Source: Paenibacillus sp. KS-LC4 (GTDB lineage: Bacteria > Bacillota > Bacilli > Paenibacillales > Paenibacillaceae). From it: a DNA stretch of 64,000 nt. The stretch lies in NCBI RefSeq assembly GCF_036894955.1, contig NZ_CP145905.1:4908501-4972500 (forward strand). Reading direction: 5' to 3'. The notes beneath the pieces are model-generated. The model searched no databases. It was not told the DNA's origin and worked only from the letters and a program-made list of their open reading frames with translations. Below, in pieces: positions 25,786 through 34,600 of the stretch (positions are counted from its first letter, which is position 1; each line of letters opens with the position of its first letter). Made by a program: the position numbers and the translations under genes.

Positions 25786-26505
25786 ATGTCTTCTAAAAAT
25801 ACGATTTTAATTGTGGATGATGACCAAGAAATCAATGAATTGCTGACCATGTCTCTGAAAAGGGAAGGGTTTCATACGCTGTCTGCCTACAATGGCGTCG
25901 ATGCGCTTAAAGCGGCGCAGGAGCACGCTCCTGATCTGGTGCTGCTGGATGTGCTGCTGCCGGGTATGGACGGCTTTCAAATTTGCAGCGAAATTCGCAA
26001 AACGAGCACGGTGCCGATTTTGTTCGTTAGCTGCAAGGACGAGGATATTGATAAGGTGCTGGGGCTTGGCCTTGGAGGGGATGACTTTATCTCGAAGCCT
26101 TTTAGTCCGATTGAGCTGATCGCCAGAGTAAAGGCGCATATCCGAAGAAGCAATTTGCTGCAAAAGCATGAAGAGGTAACCGACAAAACATTAAAGTTTG
26201 ATCAATTGCTCATTGATCCCGCCACCCACCTTGTGCTTGTGGACAACAAACCCGTTGCCCTATCAGCCAAGGAATTCAAGCTGCTGTTCCATCTCGCTAA
26301 AAATCCAAACCGAGTATACAAAAACGAGCAGCTTTTTTCGCTGCTCTGGGATGATGTCCATATGGGAGATACCCATACGGTCATGGTACATATTTATAAT
26401 TTGCGAAAAAAATTGGAGAAGAATCCGGCAAAGCCGCATTATATCCGCACGATTCGCGGCGTTGGCTATAAATTTAATGACAAGCCTGCCGAATTCATAG
26501 ACTAA
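25786..26505 (+). CDS. OmpR/PhoB-family response regulator
   Basis: A 239-aa two-domain regulator. The receiver domain (about 5-118) has the acidic pair (VDDDQE), the phospho-acceptor aspartate in VLLDVLLPG and the conserved lysine in ISKPF; the C-terminal winged helix (about 135-232) ends in the typical YIRTIRGVGYKF. AGAGGAGA lies before the ATG at 25786. It is divergent from the cluster operon and has no adjacent histidine kinase; the hybrid kinase at 6014 is the nearest candidate. The 11-bp TTGA repeats at two cluster promoters fit its family's binding mode. Confidence 0.92.
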   Translation: MSSKNTILIVDDDQEINELLTMSLKREGFHTLSAYNGVDALKAAQEHAPDLVLLDVLLPGMDGFQICSEIRKTSTVPILFVSCKDEDIDKVLGLGLGGDDFISKPFSPIELIARVKAHIRRSNLLQKHEEVTDKTLKFDQLLIDPATHLVLVDNKPVALSAKEFKLLFHLAKNPNRVYKNEQLFSLLWDDVHMGDTHTVMVHIYNLRKKLEKNPAKPHYIRTIRGVGYKFNDKPAEFID

Positions 26506-26515
26506 TCGGGGAAAT

Positions 26516-26551
26516 CGCAGCATCTATGCAGACGCTGCGAAGCATTTTTTA
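26516..26551 (+). terminator. Terminator of the response regulator gene
   Basis: CGCAGC pairs with GCTGCG across a 12-nt loop and is followed by a T-rich run (AAGCATTTTTT) 10-40 bp after the stop codon. Confidence 0.6.
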
Positions 26552-26734
26552 CGTAGAATTAATGGAAGAGTTTTTGTAAAAAGGCGGTCTTGGCGCGAAG
26601 AGAATCGGGGGAGCGTTAGCCTATTCATCTCCATTTAGGAGTAACTATCCTAACGCTCCTCCTTGTACATCCTATCGTTTTAATCACTCCTTTCCAGTTG
26701 GTCTCATGGTCGATCTCACCTTTTCACCGCCTCT

Positions 26735-29700
26735 CTACTGGATGAACCCCGCTTGCATTAGCATGCGATAAATGAGTACGGTCGTTTCAGCGCGAGTCAG
26801 TGATTTTTGCGGCTGCAGCTCATTCCCGTAGCCCTTCAGCAAGCCTTTTAATATCGCTGTCTGCATAGCTTCCTTCGCCCATTTTCCAATTTTTGAATAA
26901 TCGTCATATACGGATAAATCCACTTTTGCCGCTTCTGTTGAATCGCCCTCCACACCAACCAGCTTTAGCGCCCGAACAACCATTACGATGGCTTCCTGTC
27001 TGGAAACCTCCGCATTTGGTCGAAACGTTCCATCTGTATAGCCGTCCATCAGGCCATAGGTTTGTACGGCTGCTACGGCATTACTGTACCAGCTCAAATC
27101 ACTAACGTCGCGGAAGTCGGTGCGGCCTCCAATGTTCGGCAAGCCTAGCGCCCTAGCAAGCAAAGCTGCCATTTCAGCACGGGTAATAGCTGCGTCTGGT
27201 TTAAATAAATTGCCGTCCTGACCGTTTACGATCATTCTGCTGTACATATTTTTGATTTCAGGAGCCGCCCAATGCTTTTCAATATCTGTTAAGTTGGACG
27301 TTTTGGAGATGAGTACAAAGGTGCCCCCCGCTAAGCTGCGAATAGCGGCCAATTTCCGTCCATTTTTCACTATAAATGAAGTCGGAACAGGACGCAGACC
27401 CAGCTTCTCATCCCACAGGGCAGCCGTTGTAGCTGTGAAGGCTGCATTTGCAGGTAGATAAATGACGCTTTCCACATAACGATTGAAGCTGGAAGCCTCG
27501 TTTACACCGCTAGCCCCAATCGCCTCCACTTTAAAATAAATCGGGCTGCCGATTAGTTGAAAGCCGCCTGTTTCAGCTTCTTGTTGCAGGCTCGCTATAG
27601 CATTCCCCTTCTCCATCCCTATCGTAATGCGCAGTTTCGTCGCAGCACTCCCTACCTGCCGCTGTTTAAACAGCTCAGCCATAGGCAGACGCTGCTCCCC
27701 GTATAACGTCTTAAGCGTCACAATTGAAGCGGATTCGATAAAAGCCTGCACGGCGTCAGCCGATAGCTGTATGTCAACTAAATCTGCTTCCGCAGCAATG
27801 GAGATGGAGACGTTCTGTTTTTCCGTAGCAGTAGCGGAGCCCAGTGCGTTGCTGAATGCAGCGGCGTCCAAATTGGCAGAGATAGTTTTATTTTTATCCG
27901 TACCAAGCTTAAGGAGGGCAACGCCTATAACGTCTTTTTCATTAATTTGAATGGCAACGGGTGTATCTGCTGAAGCGACAGGCGTGGTCGAGGCTCCTCC
28001 CGTATTGGGAACAGTAACAGCAGGTACGGCACGAATGACGTTCAACTCATACTTTTTAATCGTGCCATCCTGTGCCTCAACCTGAACCTCAAACGTATTG
28101 TTTCCCGTTGCAAGCGAATATTCCCCGGTTTGAGCTCCGCTCGCAATCTGAGCACCGTTTACGTAAGCTTTGGAATAGGCGTCCAATAAGGTCAGCTTCA
28201 TTTTCAAAGCAGCTGTCGACTGGTCTACATGGACCGTATAATTCGTAGTGGCTGGATCAAATGGGAAGCTTATTTCCCTTCCTGCTCCCTCTAGCTCCCA
28301 CTCAGACAAATCCGCATTGCTGCTTAAAGGTACGATATTTTGAATATGAATCGTAGTCACTGCGGCATTTCCCGCAGCATCTAGCGCATAGACGGTATAC
28401 ACACCGTTCGTCCGTACAGTAAACTCACTCGAAATGACCTCACCAGCCGCTGCAAAATAAGAGATGGACTGGCTTCCTTCTGCCCACTTAATGGAGGAGA
28501 TCTGATTAAATTCACCGATAGCCGCTACCGTCGCATGAACGGTTACCGTTTCAAAGGTTGCTGCTGACGGATCAGCTAGCAGGGTAATCGTTGGAACCTG
28601 ATCGTAGACGAACGACACCTCAGCTGTTTGATCAAGTTCAACCCCGCTTTCCTCCTCCTGGGCAAAATAAATGACGTCCTCTGCGGTCGTATTGCTCACG
28701 GCGAAGGCGGCAATTCCAGCTGCATCAGTCACAGCAGTGGGCTGAGTAATGACGGAATGTCCGCCCCTTGCTTGAAGTCGCACCGTCTGTCCCTCAATCG
28801 GATGGTTAAAGTTATCCATCAGCTTTACAGAAATCACAACGCTTCCGCCATCCGCACGAACGACTGCCGCGCTCGCGGTGACGGTCGATTGAGCCGGGTT
28901 CATCTCCCCGGCAATGAATTCGATTTCCTCTGTCATTCGGATCGTCTGCCCATTAACGGTTGCACTCACAATTGCGTTACCTAAAGTTGTCGGAGCAGTC
29001 AACGTTGCTGTATACGTGCCGTCACCGTTGTCCGTTACTGCGCTAACCGTTCCCAGCGTAGCAGTTATGGTTACCGTCGCTCCGCCCGTCCTAATGCTGT
29101 TTTCCCGTGCGTCGCTCAGCCCTACACGAATCGTTGTTTGGCTTGCTCCGTCAGCGGTTAGTTCACCCTTCATGGCTTGAATTCTGCTCGTTAAAACGGA
29201 TGGGGCTCCTGGTACAAAGGAGACGCTTGCCGTTGCCGCTATTGCCTGCCCGCCGACTCTGGCGCTGACTATAGCTGTGCCCGCCATTGTTGACGCAGTC
29301 AGCGTAGCCGTATACGTGCCATCGCCATTGTCCGTCACGCTGCTCACTGTGCCCGCTGTTGCGGATACCGTGACAGCCGCTCCACCGCTTGTAAGCGTAT
29401 TGCCCTGCGCATCCTTTAGCTTGATGCTGACGGTCGATTGACTGGTTCCGTCAGCCGTCAGCGTTGCTGGGCTCGCCTCTACTGTACTCGTCGCCGTCGA
29501 TGCCGCTCCTGCTGCATACTGCACATCTGCCGTCGATGTGATCGGCTGTCCTCCTACCGTCGCACTGACGGTCGCGGTTCCCACCGTTGTCGGGGCTGTC
29601 AGCATCGCCGTATACGTGCCATCGCCATTGTCCGTCACGCTGCCCACTGTGCCCGCTGTTGCGGATACCGTAACGGCCGCCCCCCCGCTTGTAAGCGTAT

Positions 29701-31231
29701 TGCCCTGCGCATCCTTTAGCTTGATGCTGACGGTCGATTGGCTTACTCCGTCAGCCGTCAGTATAAGCGGGCTCGCCTCTACCGTACTTGCTGAGGCTGA
29801 CGCTGCTCCAGCTATAAATTGTACGCTCGCCGTTGACGCGATCGCTTGGCCTCCTACTGACGCGCTGACGGTCGCCGCTCCCACTGTCGTCGAAGCGGTC
29901 AGCGTCGCCGTATACGTGCCATCGCCATTGTCCGTCACGCTGCCCACTGTGCCCGCTGTTGCGGATACCGTAACGGCCGCCCCCCCGCTTGTATGCGTAT
30001 TGCCCTGCGCATCCTTTAGCTTAATGCTGACGGTCGATTGGCTAGTTCCGTCAGCCGTCAGCGTTGCTGGGCTCGCCTCTACTGTACTCGTCGCCGTCGA
30101 TGCCGCTCCCACAACATACTGCACGCTCGCTGTCGATACCAGCGCCTGGCCTCCTACAGTTGCGCTGACCGTTCCCGCTCCCACAGTCGTCGGTGCCGTC
30201 AGCGTCCCCGTATAGGTGCCGTTGCCGTTATCCGTAACGGCGCTGACTGTGCCAGCCGTCGCCAATGCCGTGACGATCTCTCCTCCGCTCGTCAATGCAT
30301 TGCCATACATGTCCTTCAGCCTGATGCTCACTGTTGTCTGACTTACGCCATCGGCCGTCAGAGAGGCGTCCGATACTTCCACTAAACTCGTAGTCGTCGA
30401 CGCCGCTCCCGCTACAAACTGCACGCTCGCCGTTGAGGCAACCGGCTGGCCTGCTACTGTCGCGCTCACCGTCGCCGCACCTGCTGTCGTCGAAGCCGTA
30501 AGCGTCGCCGTATATGTGCCATCGCCATTGTCTGTAACCCCGCTGACCGTTCCCCGCGTAGACGAAATAGTCACGTTTTCTCCAGCCGTCGTCAGATTCG
30601 TGCCCTGCGCATCCTTCAACTGTACCGTCACCGTTGTTCCGCTTGCACCATCTGCAATCAAGCTGGATTGACCAGCCGAAACAGCGCTCAAGGCTGGAGC
30701 GAGCGAATAGTCTCCGACCATATACGTTCTAAAAGCAAAATCACGGCCGATAGCAGTTGAATAGCCTCCTGCATAGGTATCACTAGTACTTAAATTCCAC
30801 CCAAATCCGGATACTCCAGCATTTTCTGTAGAAACAACCATTCGATACATAGTGTCTTTCAACAAATAAACCGATGTACCGGAAAAATCCACCGTTACCC
30901 AGCCTGCTCCGAAAGACGCTAATTGAACGGAGGCGAGGGGCGCCCCAAGGTCTGTCTGATTATAAAGCTTAATGTTGAGGTAACCGGGGCCTGCATAGAT
31001 ATCAGAAATACTAAGCTCAATGGCATCTAAATATCCAGTTATAGCTGGCGTAAAGGTTTGAAAACGCGGATAATCTGCATTTACCCACACATTTCCAGAG
31101 TAACTTGCACTCTCCTGATCCATAACAGCCGCTCCTGCGGCCTGCGCCGGCCTTACTGCTGAAAGCTCAATTAATAATACCGCTGTCAGAAAAAGCGCAA
31201 TCCAGCGCTTGTTCCAATTCCATTTCTTCAT
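26735..31231 (-). CDS. Large S-layer-anchored protein with tandem Ig-like (invasin/Big_1) repeats
   Basis: A 1498-aa exported protein. After the signal peptide comes a jelly-roll-like N-terminal domain (about 35-175), then six closely similar ~100-residue Ig-like repeats of the Big_1/invasin type (each with GTVxxVTDNGDGTYTATLTA), a diverged seventh, further Ig-like regions, a cadherin-like beta-sandwich (about 970-1070), a domain shared with the protein at 44588, and three SLH domains at the C terminus that bind secondary cell-wall polymer. It is probably a surface stalk or adhesin. GGGGGA precedes the ATG. The repeat region (about 28.9-30.7 kb) is nearly repeated at DNA level, so its copy number may vary between isolates. 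Confidence 0.88.
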   Translation of the reverse strand: MKKWNWNKRWIALFLTAVLLIELSAVRPAQAAGAAVMDQESASYSGNVWVNADYPRFQTFTPAITGYLDAIELSISDIYAGPGYLNIKLYNQTDLGAPLASVQLASFGAGWVTVDFSGTSVYLLKDTMYRMVVSTENAGVSGFGWNLSTSDTYAGGYSTAIGRDFAFRTYMVGDYSLAPALSAVSAGQSSLIADGASGTTVTVQLKDAQGTNLTTAGENVTISSTRGTVSGVTDNGDGTYTATLTASTTAGAATVSATVAGQPVASTASVQFVAGAASTTTSLVEVSDASLTADGVSQTTVSIRLKDMYGNALTSGGEIVTALATAGTVSAVTDNGNGTYTGTLTAPTTVGAGTVSATVGGQALVSTASVQYVVGAASTATSTVEASPATLTADGTSQSTVSIKLKDAQGNTHTSGGAAVTVSATAGTVGSVTDNGDGTYTATLTASTTVGAATVSASVGGQAIASTASVQFIAGAASASASTVEASPLILTADGVSQSTVSIKLKDAQGNTLTSGGAAVTVSATAGTVGSVTDNGDGTYTAMLTAPTTVGTATVSATVGGQPITSTADVQYAAGAASTATSTVEASPATLTADGTSQSTVSIKLKDAQGNTLTSGGAAVTVSATAGTVSSVTDNGDGTYTATLTASTMAGTAIVSARVGGQAIAATASVSFVPGAPSVLTSRIQAMKGELTADGASQTTIRVGLSDARENSIRTGGATVTITATLGTVSAVTDNGDGTYTATLTAPTTLGNAIVSATVNGQTIRMTEEIEFIAGEMNPAQSTVTASAAVVRADGGSVVISVKLMDNFNHPIEGQTVRLQARGGHSVITQPTAVTDAAGIAAFAVSNTTAEDVIYFAQEEESGVELDQTAEVSFVYDQVPTITLLADPSAATFETVTVHATVAAIGEFNQISSIKWAEGSQSISYFAAAGEVISSEFTVRTNGVYTVYALDAAGNAAVTTIHIQNIVPLSSNADLSEWELEGAGREISFPFDPATTNYTVHVDQSTAALKMKLTLLDAYSKAYVNGAQIASGAQTGEYSLATGNNTFEVQVEAQDGTIKKYELNVIRAVPAVTVPNTGGASTTPVASADTPVAIQINEKDVIGVALLKLGTDKNKTISANLDAAAFSNALGSATATEKQNVSISIAAEADLVDIQLSADAVQAFIESASIVTLKTLYGEQRLPMAELFKQRQVGSAATKLRITIGMEKGNAIASLQQEAETGGFQLIGSPIYFKVEAIGASGVNEASSFNRYVESVIYLPANAAFTATTAALWDEKLGLRPVPTSFIVKNGRKLAAIRSLAGGTFVLISKTSNLTDIEKHWAAPEIKNMYSRMIVNGQDGNLFKPDAAITRAEMAALLARALGLPNIGGRTDFRDVSDLSWYSNAVAAVQTYGLMDGYTDGTFRPNAEVSRQEAIVMVVRALKLVGVEGDSTEAAKVDLSVYDDYSKIGKWAKEAMQTAILKGLLKGYGNELQPQKSLTRAETTVLIYRMLMQAGFIQ
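28930..30660 (-). repeat. ~300-bp tandem coding repeats in the SLH protein
   Basis: Six tandem units of about 300 bp encode the Ig-like repeats. Long stretches are identical between units, for example the block reading GTATACGTGCCATCGCCATT that recurs near 29310, 29610 and 29910. The repeats are in frame and coding, not a CRISPR array. Confidence 0.85.
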
Positions 31232-31298
31232 TGAAATCCCCCATAAACGAATAGATGCTATCCTTATATGAACTTGATCGCTAGCTCAAAGACAGGCT

Positions 31299-31472
31299 CT
31301 AGCTCATAAAAAAAGCCACGGCGCTGCCCACTAGTGCCAGAACTAGAAAAATACCGAAATACCACTTGGTAAATTTCCAGCTCATACCATTTCCATCCCA
31401 CCACACCTTAATAAAAATAGCAATCGCGATAATTGGGATAATAACCAGAACAATCAATGCATTCTCCATCAT
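31299..31472 (-). CDS. Small membrane protein, 57 aa
   Basis: An open frame of 57 codons with two predicted membrane helices (ALIVLVIIPIIAIAIFIKV and FGIFLVLALVGSAVAFF) separated by a short polar loop (WWDGNGMSWKFTK). GGGAGGG lies just before the ATG pair at 31472/31469. It reads in the same direction as the SLH protein gene and ends 68 bp before that gene's start. No family was recognised. The double hydrophobic profile and ribosome binding site support a real gene. Confidence 0.65.
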   Translation of the reverse strand: MMENALIVLVIIPIIAIAIFIKVWWDGNGMSWKFTKWYFGIFLVLALVGSAVAFFMS

Positions 31473-31646
31473 TCACACCCTCCCAAGCCTATCTCCTGTT
31501 CAATTCTCTATTTAAATTACTGCAAAACCATGCTCTAACCCTATACCTACAAAGAAGTATTTTTCATTTAAAACGAGCGTAAACAGGCCTCCATTTATTA
31601 TAATAGTAGGTATGAAAGAGCAATTTGACGCTAGAGGTGTATGGTC

Positions 31647-34600
31647 ATGTCCGCAATGAACTTTGAAAATACTTTCGGCCCTGCGCGGCCGGATTCGCCC
31701 GTCCTCGATCTGTCCTTAAGAAATTATTTAACAACATGGGACGGGATGCCTGCAGCGCAATTTCTGCCTTTAGCAAGCTCTCTTGCTGCAAGTGTAGCTG
31801 AGCTTCACCAGCAGCATACGCTTCATCTCGATTTGCGCCCGGAGCGCATTCGTGTTTTTCCCGAGCACAATCAAGCTTCCGTGCTGGATGCCGGATTGCG
31901 TGTAAGGCGAACAGACAGCCGCTATGCACGACCTGACGGGCAGGTCGCAAACGAGCTGACGCTTCCCTATTGCTCGCCGGAAAATACCGGCCGGATGCAG
32001 CGAGCAATCGACGAGCGGAGCGATCTTTATTCGCTAGGCGTTATTTTTTATGAGATGCTCACTGGACGTCTTCCTTTTGAAGCAGACAATCCGCTTGAAT
32101 GGGTATACCTGCATTTGGTGAAAAGCGTCCCGCCAATGACTAATCCGCATACGAATTACCCAGAAGGGCTAGAGGCTATTATAATGAAGCTGCTGGAAAA
32201 AAATCCGGATAAACGCTACTCCAGCGCGCTGCTGCTTCAGGCAGATTTAAATAAAATAGGCGACTCTCCGTCTGCTTTTATAACAGAGCCCGGCTTTCAC
32301 GGCAGAGAATATGAGCTTTCCGAGCTCACCCAAGCTCTCTATTCGGTCTGCTTCGGCTCTACCGAAATCGTGTATATATCCGGAGAGGCCGGCATCGGAA
32401 AAACGAGCCTAATGGATGAAATGTTCCGCAAGCAGCCGCAAGCAGGCGACTTTTTTTACATAACCGGAAAATTTGAGCAGCTCGCCAATGAAAGCCCCTA
32501 TTATCCCATCATCCACGCCTTTCGCGGTCTTATTCGCCACCTGATTGGTGAACACAAGGACAAAGCCGAGCTTTGGAGCATGCGGCTGAAAGAAGCTTTG
32601 GGGACGAGCGTAGGCATTATAACTGCGATTATTCCCGAAGCAACCATACTGCTTGGAGAAGCACCCGCTGTGGAGGAGCTTCCGCCTCACGAATCGCATA
32701 AACGGTTTATTTATACTTTTCGCAAATTCGTTCAAGCGCTCGCTTCCAAGGAGCATCCCATCGTGCTGTTTATTGATGATTTACAATGGGCACACGCTTC
32801 TTCTCTTCAGCTCATACATGCGCTGGTATGCGATCCAGAATGCCAGTATTTACTGTTTATCTGCGCCTACCGCCATTTGGAAACCGATGTCCGCATGCTT
32901 CCCGGCTACGAAGAGGACGGTAGTGTTTCCAAGCAGGCGTTCGTCCGCCATCTCCATTTGGAGCCGCTCGACATGGCGCATATGAACCGCTTGGTCATGG
33001 AGACGCTTAACAGCCCCGCCGGCACCACGATTGAATTGGCGGAGCTGCTGTACCACAAATCCGGCGGCAATCCGTTTCATTTCAAGCAAATTCTGCTCCG
33101 TTTGCAGGATGACGGAAGCCTCAGCTACAGTCCTGACAAGCATCGCTGGCAGTGGGATTGGGAGCAATTGCTTGAACGCGAGCCGGGCTTTTCCATTCAA
33201 GAGCTGATGACCTACCGGATGAGCCGAATTACGCCAGAAGCACAGCAGCTACTAAAGACAGCGGCCTGCATAGGCAGCACCTTTTCCCCACCGTTCATTG
33301 CCAAGGTTATGAATCGGGAAAATGAGACGCTGACCCTGCAATGGACAGCCATTGAAGGTGAGGGCATCATTTTGCCCGTTCACAATGGGCTTTACCGCTT
33401 TGCCCATGACAGCATCCAGAAGCTGATTTACGGTCAACTGGACGATTCAGCCAGACAGGCGCTGCATCTCCATATCGGGCGTTTTATGAACCAGCAGCAT
33501 CAAGCGGAAACCGCTCGCAGAGACGATAGCGGCACGGAAGATGGCGAGCCTGCTTTCGAAGCCGTCAACCACATGAACCAAGGAGCTTGCTTAATTACGG
33601 ATCTGGAGGAGCGGCTCCAGCTTGCGCAGCTCAATCTGGAGGCAGGCACACGCGCTAAAGCCTCCTCTGCCTTTGATGTAGCTGCTGGGTACTTTCACAA
33701 GGGAGCAGCGCTGCTTGGCATGGAGGGCTGGGCTTCCTCCTTTGAGCTTTGCTTTGATTTGTACGCCAAGAAGGCGGAATGTGAATATATGTGTGGGAAT
33801 TATGTGCAATCAGAAAGCGATCTTGAGCTGCTGCTCAGCCATGCTCGCGGCTCAGCCGAACGAAGCCGCGTGTTTATGATTCGAATTATGCAGCACATCA
33901 ATCAGGGCAAGTATGCGGAAGGCACTGCGCTTGGCCTGCAAAGCTTGAGGGAGCTGCACATTATTATTGATCCTAATCCCGGCAGCTTTATGCTGATGCT
34001 CGAAGGCATACGTATCGAGCAACTGCTGCGCAACCGCTACGACAAGCTGCCGCAGCTTAAGGAAATGACAGACCCGGACTACATTGCAGCTATGAATTTG
34101 ATTTTTGCTATAGTACCCTCCACCTTTTTTACAGATAAAAAAATATATTTCCAGCTCATTTGCCGGGCCATTCAGCTGTCGCTTAAATATGGAAATACAC
34201 CGATATCAGCAGCCGTCTATACGGCCTACGGGATGATTTTGGGCAATACCAAGGGGCAATTCGACAAGGCGTATGCGATTGGCAAAATCGGAGTTGAGCT
34301 GTCCGAGCGTTATAATAGTCCTTCCATTAGAAGTAATACCTACACGATTTACGGTGGCGTGCTGTGTCAATTTGCCGGAAAAGCTGGTGAGGGCGAGGCC
34401 TACATGTCTCAAGCGATGCGCTATGGCATGTCCTCCGGAGATTATGTCTTTGCCAGCTATGCGATTGGTGCCCATATCAACGCCTTGTATGCGAGAGCGC
34501 CATTAAGCGAGGTGAACCGCAAAATAGCCGACTATATGGTCGTGCTGGACACAACGAAGGATGAATTCGTGCGTCAAAACTTTTTCCTCTATCAGCAGTT

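Noticed and set aside
26609..26660. Inverted repeat GGAGCGTTAG...CTAACGCTCC as a terminator of the SLH gene
   Set aside because: The stem is perfect but the loop is about 30 nt and no T run follows on either strand; a role is possible but unsupported.
29538..30215. Long 225-codon frame opposite the SLH gene
   Set aside because: It mirrors the repeats of the coding strand, has no ribosome binding site and is explained by the repeat composition.
28930..30660. Regularly spaced repeats that could be taken for a CRISPR array
   Set aside because: The units are about 300 bp, lie in frame inside a 1498-codon gene and encode Ig-like domains; no cas genes are present.
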